From the NCBI GenBank assembly GCA_035633255.1, contig DASQFD010000145.1, positions 1 to 30,104 on the forward strand: a stretch of DNA of 30,104 bases. Direction: 5' to 3'. The notes below the pieces were generated by a model. That model did not search any database. It had not been told where the DNA came from and saw only the letters and a list, made by a program, of their open reading frames with translations. The position numbers and the translations under genes were made by a program. This DNA is from DASQFD01 sp035633255. GTDB lineage: Bacteria; Actinomycetota; Actinomycetes; Actinomycetales; Dermatophilaceae. Shown here piece after piece: positions 1 to 7,617 of the stretch; the first letter of the stretch is position 1; every line of letters starts with the position of its first letter.

Positions 1-836
1 TGGCGCGCGCACACGGCTCGTACGCCGACCTGGTCGCCGACCCCACCGTCGACGCCGTCTACGTCGCGAGCCCGCACAGCGAGCACGCGCAGCACGCGCT
101 CCTCGCGCTGCGCGCGGGGAAGCCGGTGCTCGTGGAGAAGGCGTTCACCCGCAACCTCGCCGAGGCGGAGGCGGTGTTCGACGAGGCCCGCTCGCGCGGG
201 CTGCTGGCGGCCGAGGCGATGTGGAGCCGCTACCTCCCGCACTACGACGTCGTGGCGCGCACCGCCCGGGACGGCGCGCTCGGGGACCTCGTCGCCGTCG
301 TGGCGGACCACGGCCAGCCCCTGTGGCCCGACGGGCCGGCGCGGCTCGCGCGCCGGGAGCTCGCCGGGGGCGCCCTGCTCGACCTCGGCGTCTATCCGCT
401 GTCCTTCGCCGACCACGTCCTCGGCGGCCTCGAGGACGTCGTCGCGCTCGGCTCGCGCAGCGACCTCGGCGTGGACGTCACCACCGTCGTGAGCGGGCGG
501 GCGGCGGGCGGGGCGGTCGCCCACGTCTGGTGCACCATGGCCGCCGCCACGCCGTGCACCGCTCGGGTCGTCGGCACCCGCGCCCGGCTGGAGGTCGACG
601 GCCGGTTCTACGCGCCCGCCCGGGTCCTGCTCGTCGGCCCGGCGGGGACGGTGCTGGACGAGTACGTCCCGAAGGACACGGCTCACCCGTTCCGGTTCCA
701 GGTGGCCGAGTTCGCCCGCGCCCTCGCCGAGGGGCGCACCGAGCCCGCCTGCCTGCCCTGGGAGGCCACCCGCCGGGTCCTCGCCGTGATGGACCGGGCC
801 CGTCGTCAGGTGAGGGTCGCCTACCCCGGGGAGTGA
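1..836 (+). CDS. Gfo/Idh/MocA family oxidoreductase, 5'-truncated
   Basis: The reading frame is already open at base 3 and ends at TGA 834-836, so the true start lies before the window; 277 residues are visible. Family knowledge: these enzymes are NAD(P)-dependent dehydrogenases of sugars, inositols or dihydrodiols, with an N-terminal Rossmann fold and a C-terminal beta-sheet substrate domain. Seen here are the end of the Rossmann fold (DAVYVASPHSEHA, then GKPVLVEKAFT, a variant of the usual EKP motif with Ala for Pro) and, in the substrate domain, GGALLDLGVYPLSF, a strongly conserved segment of the dihydrodiol-dehydrogenase-like branch. The dinucleotide-binding GxGxxG would be upstream and is not visible. 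The substrate cannot be assigned. The ABC transporter genes begin 20 bases downstream, but a functional link is not evident. Confidence 0.85.
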   Translation, partial: ARAHGSYADLVADPTVDAVYVASPHSEHAQHALLALRAGKPVLVEKAFTRNLAEAEAVFDEARSRGLLAAEAMWSRYLPHYDVVARTARDGALGDLVAVVADHGQPLWPDGPARLARRELAGGALLDLGVYPLSFADHVLGGLEDVVALGSRSDLGVDVTTVVSGRAAGGAVAHVWCTMAAATPCTARVVGTRARLEVDGRFYAPARVLLVGPAGTVLDEYVPKDTAHPFRFQVAEFARALAEGRTEPACLPWEATRRVLAVMDRARRQVRVAYPGE

Positions 837-844
837 CGGGGCGG

Positions 845-850
845 GATGCT
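845..850 (+). promoter_or_regulatory. Possible -10 element of the ABC exporter (leaderless arrangement)
   Basis: GATGCT keeps the A at position 2 and T at position 6 of the TANNNT -10 pattern. It stands exactly 6 bases before ATG 857, and no Shine-Dalgarno sequence lies between. The same spacing is seen before purD and the small membrane protein gene. On its own this is weak. Confidence 0.3.
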
Positions 851-856
851 GGTGCC

Positions 857-1732
857 ATGACAGCGGTGATCACCATCCGTGGGCTCACCAAGAGCTACGG
901 CGGGCGGGCGGCGGTGGACTCCCTCGACCTCGAGGTGACCCGTGGCGAGATCTTCGCGCTGCTCGGGCCCAACGGCGCCGGGAAGACCACGACGGTGGAG
1001 ATCCTCGAGGGCTTCCGGCGGCGCGACGGGGGCGAGGTGGACGTGCTCGGGGCCGACCCCGGCAAGGCGGACCGGGCGTGGCGCAACCGGATCGGGATCG
1101 TCCTGCAGTCCAGCGGGGGGCTGGACCTGCTCACCGTGCGCGAGGTCCTGCACGGGACCGCCCGGGCCTACTCCGCCCCCCGGGGCGTCGAGGAGGTCAT
1201 CGGCGACGTCGGGCTCGGCGACAAGGCCGACGCCCGCATCTCCGGCCTCAGCGGTGGACAGCGCCGGCGGCTCGACGTCGCCCTCGGCATCGTCGGCCGC
1301 CTCGAGCTGCTCTTCCTCGACGAGCCCACCACCGGCTTCGACCCGCAGGCCCGACGCGACTTCTGGGAGCTGATCCGCACCCTCGGCGGCGCGGGCGGGA
1401 CCACGATCCTGCTCACCACGCACTACCTGGACGAGGCCGAGCAGCTCGCCGACCGGGTGGGGGTGATCGCCGGGGGACGGATGCTGGCCCTCGACAGCCC
1501 GGGCCGGCTCGGCGGCCGCGACTCGGAGGAGGCCACCGTGTCGTGGGACGAGGGCGGCGTGCGCCGGAGCCTGCGGACGGCGCACCCCACGGCCGAGGTC
1601 CAGCGGGTCGCCCAGCGCTTCGGGGGGGAGGTGCCCGGGCTCGTGGTGTCCCGGCCGTCGCTGGAGGAGACCTACCTCTCGCTGATCGGCCCGCACGTCG
1701 AGCGCGTCACCACGGAGGTGATGTCACCGTGA
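857..1732 (+). CDS. ABC-2 type exporter, ATP-binding protein
   Basis: This is the 291-residue cytoplasmic ATPase of an ABC-2 exporter; it powers the membrane partner encoded next. All key motifs are visible: Walker A GPNGAGKT at residues 37-44, Q-loop near residue 84, signature LSGGQ at 131-135, Walker B LLFLDE at 151-156 followed by PTTGFDP, and the switch histidine in TTHY near 189. The C-terminal extension of about 80 residues resembles the DrrA/CcmA-like subfamily, whose members export drugs, antibiotics or lipids. ATG 857 is chosen because the fold begins directly after it (VITIRGLTKSYGG) and because homologues are of this length. The stop overlaps the permease start by four bases (GTGA). 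The cargo is unknown. Confidence 0.93.
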   Translation: MTAVITIRGLTKSYGGRAAVDSLDLEVTRGEIFALLGPNGAGKTTTVEILEGFRRRDGGEVDVLGADPGKADRAWRNRIGIVLQSSGGLDLLTVREVLHGTARAYSAPRGVEEVIGDVGLGDKADARISGLSGGQRRRLDVALGIVGRLELLFLDEPTTGFDPQARRDFWELIRTLGGAGGTTILLTTHYLDEAEQLADRVGVIAGGRMLALDSPGRLGGRDSEEATVSWDEGGVRRSLRTAHPTAEVQRVAQRFGGEVPGLVVSRPSLEETYLSLIGPHVERVTTEVMSP

Positions 1733-2538
1733 CGCACGTCACCGTGCTCGGGTGGGACCGCACCGTCCTCGAGCTGAAGATGGACAGCCGGGAGAAGGAG
1801 GCGGTGTTCTTCTCCTTCCTCTTCCCCATCCTGCTGCTCACCCTCTTCGCCGTGATCTTCGACGACCAGTTCGAGGGGGCGACCGGGCCCATGGCCGAGA
1901 TGACCGCGGCCCGCTACTTCCTCCCGGGCATGATCTCGGCCGGCGTGCTGCTCACCAGCTTCCAGACCCTGGCCCTGTCGGTGACCACCGAGCGGGACGA
2001 CGGGACGCTCAAGCGGCTGCGGAGCACGCCGATGCCCCCCGTCGCCTACTTCCTCGGCAAGGTCGGCCTGGTGGCCATCACCGCGGTCGCCCAGCTGGCC
2101 GCCCTGCTCGCGGTCGCGTCGGTGGCCTTCGGGGTGCCGCTGCCCGACGGCCCCGGACGGTGGTGGACCCTGACCTGGGTCTTCGTCCTGGGCTCGGTGA
2201 GCGGCTCGGTGCTCGGCATCGCCTACTCCTCCCTGGCCTCCGCCCGCTCCGCCGGGGCCGTGGTCACCGGGCCGCTGCTGGCGCTGCAGTTCATCTCCGG
2301 GGGCTACATCGCCTTCGACGGCATCCCCGGCTGGCTGCAGCAGGTGGCGGCGCTGTTCCCCCTCAAGTGGATCGCCCAGGGGATGCGCTCGGTGTTCTAC
2401 CCGGACGCGCTCGCCTCCATGGAGATGGCCGGCGCGTGGGAGCACCAGCGCACCGCGGTCGTCCTGGTGGCCTGGTCGGTCATCGGGCTCATCCTCTGCG
2501 TGACCACGTTCCGGTGGTACCGGCGGGGCACCGTCTGA
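1729..2538 (+). CDS. ABC-2 type exporter, permease subunit
   Basis: A 269-residue integral membrane protein, the channel-forming partner of the preceding ATPase. It starts with GTG 1729, overlapping the ATPase stop, with GGAGGTG at 1714-1720 about 8 bases upstream. About six hydrophobic spans can be seen: SFLFPILLLTLFAVIF near the N-terminus, a span around FLPGMISAGVLLTSF, one at GLVAITAVAQLAALLAVASV, one at TLTWVFVLGSVSGSVLGIAYS, one at GAVVTGPLLALQFISGGYI and a C-terminal span VVLVAWSVIGLILCV. The segment TTERDDGTLKRLRSTPMPP between spans 2 and 3 is the coupling-helix signature of the ABC-2 family. It faces the minus-strand SRPBCC gene tail to tail with only 18 bases between the two stops. 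Confidence 0.92.
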   Translation: MTHVTVLGWDRTVLELKMDSREKEAVFFSFLFPILLLTLFAVIFDDQFEGATGPMAEMTAARYFLPGMISAGVLLTSFQTLALSVTTERDDGTLKRLRSTPMPPVAYFLGKVGLVAITAVAQLAALLAVASVAFGVPLPDGPGRWWTLTWVFVLGSVSGSVLGIAYSSLASARSAGAVVTGPLLALQFISGGYIAFDGIPGWLQQVAALFPLKWIAQGMRSVFYPDALASMEMAGAWEHQRTAVVLVAWSVIGLILCVTTFRWYRRGTV

Positions 2539-2556
2539 GAGGGTCGACGCGCCGCC

Positions 2557-3207
2557 TCAGCGCGGAGCGGCCTCGGCGCGCTGCTTGAGGGTGAGCAGCA
2601 TCCTTCGCGTCATGACCCAGGTGACGCTCGTCCCGAGCGAGGTGGCCGCGGCGAGCAGCCGGCCCCGGAGACCGGGGGCGCGCGCCGCGCGGCTCCGCGA
2701 GATGAGGCGGCTGCCGGCCCCGTCGGGCTCGACCACGAAGGTCCAGACGGCGTCCCACGGGTGCTCCGGAGGCGACTGGCGCAGCACGAGGAGGTGCGGC
2801 GGCTCGCACCGGGCCACCGGCATGGCGTAGCCGGCCTCCATTCCGGCCCACCCGGGCGGCACGACGGTGACGACGTCGCCGACGGCGAGGGACTGCCACT
2901 CCTCGCGGATCTCGGTGGCACTGCGGATGTGCAGGCCGATGGCGTTCTCGAGGCGGTCGTAGCTGTACATCCCGCCGCGGTCCTGGCCGATCTGGACCAG
3001 CCACGGCCACACCGCCTCCGGCGGGGCGCCCACCGAGACCGCCATGACCGAGGACCCCGCCGGCTCGGGCACGAGCTCGTCACCCGGGTAGGTCCGGGCC
3101 AACTCCTCGCCGCGAGCCCCCCAGCGGTTCATCCACCGCGTCGCCCCGACGTGGGCGACGCTCGCGACCCCGACCGCCGCGAGCACCCGGGCGGCGCCGC
3201 CCACCAC
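2557..3207 (-). CDS. SRPBCC (START-like) family protein
   Basis: A 216-residue protein beginning with GTG 3205-3207, three bases after the stop of the DedA gene, so the two are very likely co-transcribed. A hydrophobic N-terminal stretch (GGAARVLAAVGVASVAHVG) could be a membrane anchor. After it comes a SRPBCC-like fold: VSVGAPPEAVWPWLVQIG is the typical first strand and helix, and WTFVVEPDGAGSRLISRSR matches the strands near the end. The motif GQDRGGMYSYDRLEN is common in actinobacterial members of this family. SRPBCC proteins bind hydrophobic ligands in a cavity; the ligand here is unknown. The pairing with DedA hints at a lipid or envelope role, but that is inference. Confidence 0.8.
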   Translation of the reverse strand: MVGGAARVLAAVGVASVAHVGATRWMNRWGARGEELARTYPGDELVPEPAGSSVMAVSVGAPPEAVWPWLVQIGQDRGGMYSYDRLENAIGLHIRSATEIREEWQSLAVGDVVTVVPPGWAGMEAGYAMPVARCEPPHLLVLRQSPPEHPWDAVWTFVVEPDGAGSRLISRSRAARAPGLRGRLLAAATSLGTSVTWVMTRRMLLTLKQRAEAAPR

Positions 3208-3210
3208 GGC

Positions 3211-4032
3211 TCAGGCCCCGTCGCGGGTGGCGGCCGGCGCCTGCACCGGCTCGTGCGGCGGAGCGTGGCCCGGATCGTGGCCCGGCTGCTGCACCGGCTC
3301 CTGCGCCACCGCGGGCTGGTCGGTCGCCACCGACCCACCCGGGTGGTCGTCGTGCTGGTGCCGGTGCGCCTCGCGGAGGTCGGCGGCGGCCTCCTCGGCC
3401 TCCTGCAGCGCGATCCGGGTGGTGCGCCGGTGGCGGAGCACCTCGATGCCCATCGGCACGACGGAGACGAGGACGATGAGGACCACGACGGTCTCGAGGT
3501 GCTCGGAGAGCCACGGGATCCCCCCCAGGAAGTACCCGAGGAACAGCATGCAGGGTGCCCACAGCACGGCGCCGACCGCGCTCCAGAGGAAGAAGTGCCG
3601 TCGTTCCATGCGGCTCACGCCGGCCACGACGGTGACGTAGGTCCGCACGATCGGCACGAAGCGGCCGATGACCAGGGCCTTGGCGCCGTGCCGGTCGAAG
3701 AAGGCGTGGGTCTGGTCGAAGTACTTCTTCTTGATGATCCTGCCGTCGCGCTCGTAGAGCGGCCGACCGACGGCCCGCCCGATCTCGTAGCCGACGACGT
3801 TGCCGAGGAACGCGGCCAGGAAGAGCACCAGGGCCGCGACGGCGGGGTTCATGTCGAGGTCCCCGCGGGCGATGAACAGCCCGATCGCGAAGATCAACGA
3901 GTCGCCCGGCAACAGCGGGAAGAAGAGCCCGCACTCGACGAAGACGATCGCGGCGCTGATCCAGAAGAACTGCGAACCGAAGCGGTCCAGGAGCCAGTTC
4001 GGGTCCATCCAGTCCGGGCCGAGGGAGTGCAT
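3211..4032 (-). CDS. DedA family membrane protein
   Basis: A 273-residue member of the DedA (SNARE-associated/VTT) family. Recent work on this superfamily implicates several members in moving lipid carriers across the membrane. Visible hallmarks are FVECGLFFPLLPGDSLIF (first re-entrant region with the conserved Glu and the PGD turn), FLGNVVGYEIGRAVG, the amphipathic GRFVPIVRTYVTVVAGVSRM segment carrying conserved arginines, and membrane spans near the end of the domain. The last 60 or so residues form a hydrophilic tail rich in His, Gln, Pro and Glu that is not part of the family fold. ATG 4032 (MHSLGPDW) is preferred over an in-frame start at 4074, because the latter would overlap the divergent gene and lie upstream of the likely -10. 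SRPBCC follows after 3 bases. Confidence 0.9.
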   Translation of the reverse strand: MHSLGPDWMDPNWLLDRFGSQFFWISAAIVFVECGLFFPLLPGDSLIFAIGLFIARGDLDMNPAVAALVLFLAAFLGNVVGYEIGRAVGRPLYERDGRIIKKKYFDQTHAFFDRHGAKALVIGRFVPIVRTYVTVVAGVSRMERRHFFLWSAVGAVLWAPCMLFLGYFLGGIPWLSEHLETVVVLIVLVSVVPMGIEVLRHRRTTRIALQEAEEAAADLREAHRHQHDDHPGGSVATDQPAVAQEPVQQPGHDPGHAPPHEPVQAPAATRDGA

Positions 4033-4041
4033 CACCCTCCA

Positions 4042-4051
4042 AGGGTAGGGT
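4042..4051. promoter_or_regulatory. Overlapping divergent -10 elements (DedA / hydratase)
   Basis: The ten bases AGGGTAGGGT contain TAGGGT on the plus strand (4046-4051) and TACCCT on the minus strand (4047-4042), sharing two bases. The two start codons, ATG 4032 on minus and ATG 4062 on plus, are only 29 bases apart. Each element is 9-10 bases from its start codon, so both leaders would be only a few bases long. The two promoters should compete for polymerase. This is inferred from position and the TANNNT pattern. Confidence 0.45.
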
Positions 4052-4061
4052 GCCCGGCGGT

Positions 4062-4841
4062 ATGGATCCCGCAATCGACTGGGCGCAGCGCATCGATGCC
4101 GCCCGTGCGACCGGCACGCTCCTCGACCCGCCGAGCGCGTCGTCGGTGCCGCTCGACCTGCCCGGCGCCTACCGCGTCTCCGGCCTCCTCGCCGCCCGCC
4201 GTCGGGCTCGTGGGGAGCAGCCGGTCGGGTGGAAGCTCGGCTACACCTCGGTGGCCATGCGCGAGCAGATGGGCGTCGCCGAGCCCAACTCCGGCCTCCT
4301 CACCGACGCCATGCTCCGCCCCGACGGCACCGTGATCGGCGCGTCGGAGCTCCGCCAGCCCCGCGTCGAGCCCGAGGTGGCGCTCGTCGTGGGTGCCGGC
4401 GCGCCGCCGCCGCCCGGGGAGGGGTATGCCGTGCCCGTCGCCGAGGCGCGGGTCGCCCTCGAGGTCGTCGACAGCACCTGGCACGACTACCGCTTCACGC
4501 TCGAGGACAACACGGCCGACGGCTCGTCCGCCGCGTTCGTCGTCCTCGGGGAGCCGCTGCCCGGCGACACCGACCTCTCCGCGCTCGCTGTCGTCCTCGA
4601 GGTGGACGGCGAGGTGGTGGCACGGTCGACCGGGGCCGCGGCGATGGGGTCACCCCTCACCGCCCTGCGGTGGCTCGCGGAGCACCTGGCCGGGCGGGGG
4701 GAGGCGCTGACCGCCGGGTCGGTGGTGATCACCGGGGGTCTCACGGCGGCATACCCCCTCCTTCCCGGTGGCACCGTGTCGGCGACCTTCTCCGCCGGGT
4801 CGCCCGCACAGCGGGTGACCGTCTCCCGGGCGGCGCCATGA
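4062..4841 (+). CDS. 2-keto-4-pentenoate hydratase family protein
   Basis: A 259-residue member of the hydratase/decarboxylase branch of the FAH superfamily (MhpD, XylJ, DmpH-like). These enzymes use a divalent metal to hydrate 2-hydroxypenta-2,4-dienoate or decarboxylate oxalocrotonate in meta-cleavage pathways. The metal ligands are visible: Glu103 and Glu105 in RVEPEVALVV and Glu134 in VALEVVDSTW. Other family signatures are GWKLGYTS near residue 57 and PNSGLLTDAML near 75. ATG 4062 is used; GTG 4050 in frame is an alternative adding four residues. No other meta-cleavage gene is nearby, so the true substrate is uncertain. The stop overlaps the next start (ATGA), which places it first in a tightly coupled four-gene operon. 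Confidence 0.88.
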   Translation: MDPAIDWAQRIDAARATGTLLDPPSASSVPLDLPGAYRVSGLLAARRRARGEQPVGWKLGYTSVAMREQMGVAEPNSGLLTDAMLRPDGTVIGASELRQPRVEPEVALVVGAGAPPPPGEGYAVPVAEARVALEVVDSTWHDYRFTLEDNTADGSSAAFVVLGEPLPGDTDLSALAVVLEVDGEVVARSTGAAAMGSPLTALRWLAEHLAGRGEALTAGSVVITGGLTAAYPLLPGGTVSATFSAGSPAQRVTVSRAAP

Positions 4842-5518
4842 GCGACGGCACGGGCCCCACGACGGGTGCGGCCCGGGCCGTCGGCGTCGGCCCCTGGGAG
4901 GGCCCGTGGCCGGAGGGTGAGCAGTGGGACCCGGCGCTGCTGGCGGAGGGGGACCGGCGCAACGTCGTCGACCGGTACCGGTACTGGCGGCAGGAGGCGG
5001 TGGTCGCCGACCTGGACGCCCGACGGCACCCGTTCCACGTCGCGGTCGAGAACTGGGCGCACGACGCCAACATCGGGTCGGTGGTGCGCACCGCCAACGC
5101 GATGGGGGCGGCCGCCTTCCACGTCGTGGGACGGCGCCGCTGGAACCGCCGGGGCGCCATGGTCACCGACCGCTACCAGCACGAGCACCACCACGCGGAC
5201 GTCGACGCGCTGCTCACCTGGGCCGCCACCGCGGGTCCCGCCGGGGGGGTGCTTCCGGTGGTCGGGATCGACAACCTGCCGGGCTCGGTGCCGCTGGAGA
5301 CCTCCGACCTGCCGCGCGCCTGCGTGCTGCTGTTCGGCCAGGAGGGCCCGGGGCTCTCGGTGGCGGCCCAGGACGCGTGCCGGATGGTGCTGCACATCAG
5401 CCAGTTCGGCTCCACGCGGTCGCTGAACGCAGGCGCCGCCGCGGCCGTCGCGATGCACGCCTGGGTGCGGCGGCACGTGTTCGACCAGGCCCCGGTGGCC
5501 GCGCAGGCGCTGCGGTGA
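4838..5518 (+). CDS. TrmH/SpoU family RNA methyltransferase
   Basis: A 226-residue SPOUT-class (alpha/beta-knot) methyltransferase that uses S-adenosylmethionine, most likely for 2'-O-ribose methylation of tRNA or rRNA. The three SpoU motifs are clear: motif 1 NIGSVVRTANAMG at residues 78-90, motif 2 LLFGQEGPGLS at about 164-174, and motif 3 ISQFGSTRSLNAGAAAAVA at 187-204. The catalytic Arg is expected in motif 1 (R84) and the conserved Glu in motif 2. There is no separate L30e-like RNA-binding domain; the first 60 residues are Pro/Trp-rich and hydrophilic. ATG 4838 overlaps the hydratase stop by four bases, and its own stop overlaps the next GTG. The exact RNA target cannot be read from sequence. 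Confidence 0.9.
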   Translation: MSDGTGPTTGAARAVGVGPWEGPWPEGEQWDPALLAEGDRRNVVDRYRYWRQEAVVADLDARRHPFHVAVENWAHDANIGSVVRTANAMGAAAFHVVGRRRWNRRGAMVTDRYQHEHHHADVDALLTWAATAGPAGGVLPVVGIDNLPGSVPLETSDLPRACVLLFGQEGPGLSVAAQDACRMVLHISQFGSTRSLNAGAAAAVAMHAWVRRHVFDQAPVAAQALR

Positions 5519-6732
5519 GCGGCGCGGTGGGCGCCCTGGTGGGCGGCGCGGCGGACGCCCGGTCCGGTCGCCCGCGCGTCCACCTGACGGCGCCCTCGGG
5601 GTGGCTGAACGACCCGCTGGGGGTCACCTACCGGGACGGCCTCTACCACCTGTTCTTCCAGAGCCTGCCGGGCGCGACCGCGTGGGCACCGCAGTGCCAG
5701 TGGGCGCACGCGGTCAGCCCGGACCTCGTGCGGTGGGAGCACCGGCCCACGGCTCTGGTGCCTGGGCCGGACGAGCTCGGCTGCTGGTCCGGCGGTGTGT
5801 GCGTCGTGCCCGACGGCGCGGCCGGACGGGTGACCGTGCGGCTGTTCTACACCTCCGTCACCGCGCCGGACCTCGACCTCGGTGCCGTGCGGACCGCGGC
5901 GCCGCTCGACGACCGCTGGGACGCCTGGGAGCGGGGCCCGGTGGTCGTCCGGGCGCCGACGGCCGAGGACCTGCGGGTGTTCCGCGACCCGGTCGTGTTC
6001 GCCGAGGCGGGGGCCTGGCGGATGCTCGTCGGGGCGGGACGCCGCGACGGCACGCCGGCCGTCCTCACCTTCCTCTCCGGCGACCTCGACACCTGGACCT
6101 ACGCAGGAGTGCTGGCCGACGGCCCCGGCGCCGCGGGGACCACCGAGCAGCCGGGGTCCGGACCCGTCGCGGCCGGGGCGGCCTGGGAGTGCCCGCAGCT
6201 GTTCCGGGTCGGGGACCGCCACGTCCTCGTCGTCAGCACCTGGTCAGCCGGCGTGACCGGGGAGGTGCTCGCCGCGCTCGGCACCTACCGGGACGGGCGG
6301 CTGCGGGTGGAGCGCTGGCAGCGGCTGACCTCCGGAGGCGGCCACTACGCCCCGACCGCCTTCGTCGACGCGGCCGGGGCCCCGTGCCTGCTGTTCTGGG
6401 TCCGCGGGGTCGGTGACCCGTCCGGGGCCTGGACCGGCGCGCTCAGCGTGCCCTACCGCGTGACCGTCCACGACGACGAGGACGTCGTCCGGCTCGCGCC
6501 GCACCCGGCGGTGCTGGAGGCGGTGGCGGGCTCCTCGGCACCCGGGCTGCGGCACGAGCTGGTGCCCGGGACCGGCGGTGGACCGGACACCCACGTCCTC
6601 CTCGACGGGCCGCTGCTGGAGGTCTGCACCGGGACGACGCTCCTGGCCCTGCCCGCCCCGGCGTTCCAGGGCGACGGGTCCGGGGGCGGCGACGGGCCCG
6701 GCGGCGACGGGGACGGGGGCGGCCAGCCATGA
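5515..6732 (+). CDS. Glycoside hydrolase family 32 (beta-fructosidase / sucrose hydrolase-like)
   Basis: A 405-residue GH32 enzyme that hydrolyses beta-fructosyl bonds in sucrose or fructans. The three catalytic acids are in place: nucleophile Asp33 in GWLNDPLG, stabilising Asp158 in the FRDP motif, and acid/base Glu225 in WECPQLF. The five-bladed propeller fills most of the protein. The C-terminal beta-sandwich seems shortened, with only a recognisable LLDGPLLEVCTGTT segment, and the protein ends in a Gly/Asp-rich low-complexity tail of about 25 residues. No signal peptide is visible, so it should act in the cytoplasm on imported sugar or sugar phosphate. No sugar transporter or PTS gene is adjacent. 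It starts with GTG 5515, overlapping trmH, and its TGA overlaps the next ATG. Confidence 0.9.
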   Translation: MSGAVGALVGGAADARSGRPRVHLTAPSGWLNDPLGVTYRDGLYHLFFQSLPGATAWAPQCQWAHAVSPDLVRWEHRPTALVPGPDELGCWSGGVCVVPDGAAGRVTVRLFYTSVTAPDLDLGAVRTAAPLDDRWDAWERGPVVVRAPTAEDLRVFRDPVVFAEAGAWRMLVGAGRRDGTPAVLTFLSGDLDTWTYAGVLADGPGAAGTTEQPGSGPVAAGAAWECPQLFRVGDRHVLVVSTWSAGVTGEVLAALGTYRDGRLRVERWQRLTSGGGHYAPTAFVDAAGAPCLLFWVRGVGDPSGAWTGALSVPYRVTVHDDEDVVRLAPHPAVLEAVAGSSAPGLRHELVPGTGGGPDTHVLLDGPLLEVCTGTTLLALPAPAFQGDGSGGGDGPGGDGDGGGQP

Positions 6733-7520
6733 CACCGCAGGAGCTGCTCGCCCGCTTCCACGACGAGGTCCGTCTTGCTGGGGCCGACATCGACCCGCGG
6801 CACGTGGTGGAGGAGGACGGGCCCGTGCGCCGGGACTACCCGGCCGACCCGGGCGCGCCCGGCGCGATGATCGAGTGCCCGACCGGCCTGCCGCCCGGGG
6901 AGGCGGACCGGTGGATCGCCCGCCAGCGGGACTTCTTCACCGCCCGCCGCCGGGAGGTGGAGTGGAAGGTCCACGGGTACGACGCGCCGCCCGACCTGGC
7001 CGCCCGGCTGCGGCGGGCCGGCTTCGACGCCGGCCGCGAGGAGGTGGTGCTGCTCGGGGAGGCCGCCGACCTGGCCCACGAGGCCCCCCTGCCTCCGGGC
7101 CTGCGGCTGCGGGACGTGGTCACCGACGAGGACTGGGAGCGCACCCGCGCCTTCATGGACGGCCTCTTCGGCACCGCGAGGAGCTGGCTGGCCGACGCCC
7201 ACCGGGACGAGCAGCGCACCGGTCCGGGGACCCTGCACGCCGTCTGCGTGGAGGACGGGGCGGGGGCGGTGCTCTGCTTCGCCCTGCTCCGCCTCACCCC
7301 CGGGTGCCCGTTCGCCGGTCTCTGGGGTGGCACGACGCACCCGGCCTGGCGGCGGCGGGGGCTCTACCGGGCGACGGTCGCCCACCGTGCGGGACTGGCC
7401 CGAGGAGCCGGGGTGCCGCTCGTCCGCGTGGACACCTCCGCGATGTCCCGACCGATCCTCGCAGGCCTGGGGATGCACCCCGTGGCCACGACGACCCCCC
7501 ACCTCCTCTCCCCGGCCTGA
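6729..7520 (+). CDS. GNAT family N-acetyltransferase
   Basis: A 263-residue protein with a C-terminal GNAT fold. The acetyl-CoA binding motif A is seen in LWGGTTHPAWRRRGLYRAT, where RRRGLY matches the R/Q-x-x-G-x-G/A pyrophosphate loop with a relaxed last position. The preceding strands (LHAVCVEDGAGAVLCFALLRL) and the following GVPLVRVDTS strand with GMHPVATTT fit the family. The first 110 residues form a separate region (PTGLPPGEADRWIARQRDFFTARRREVEWKVHG in two parts) often present in actinobacterial members. The substrate is unknown. It is the last gene of the operon starting at 4062, and the hairpin at 7525-7566 begins five bases after its stop. Confidence 0.85.
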   Translation: MTPQELLARFHDEVRLAGADIDPRHVVEEDGPVRRDYPADPGAPGAMIECPTGLPPGEADRWIARQRDFFTARRREVEWKVHGYDAPPDLAARLRRAGFDAGREEVVLLGEAADLAHEAPLPPGLRLRDVVTDEDWERTRAFMDGLFGTARSWLADAHRDEQRTGPGTLHAVCVEDGAGAVLCFALLRLTPGCPFAGLWGGTTHPAWRRRGLYRATVAHRAGLARGAGVPLVRVDTSAMSRPILAGLGMHPVATTTPHLLSPA

Positions 7521-7524
7521 GGCG

Positions 7525-7566
7525 GGCGGGGCACCGGCCGCCCGACCGGGCCGGGCGCGCCCCGCC
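7525..7566 (+). terminator. Nested GC hairpin ending the 4062-7520 operon
   Basis: Outer arms GGCGGGGC (7525-7532) and GCCCCGCC (7559-7566) enclose inner arms CCGGCC (7534-7539) and GGCCGG (7549-7554). It lies directly after the GNAT stop and before the fba promoter. There is no T-tract, as is usual for terminators in GC-rich actinobacteria. Confidence 0.65.
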
Positions 7567-7575
7567 GGGACGTGG

Positions 7576-7581
7576 AAGGAT
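7576..7581 (+). promoter_or_regulatory. Possible -10 of fba
   Basis: AAGGAT follows the fba-proximal terminator and would give a leader of about 30 bases containing the strong AGGAGG site at 7608-7613. The -35 cannot be assigned because the terminator stem occupies that space. Confidence 0.3.
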
Positions 7582-7617
7582 CGTCGCGTCCCCACCCGAC
7601 CAGCACCAGGAGGCACC

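Noticed and set aside
2761..4335. 524-residue plus-strand frame antisense to the SRPBCC and DedA genes
   Set aside because: The minus-strand genes have clear family motifs and membrane helices, and the plus-strand product has none.
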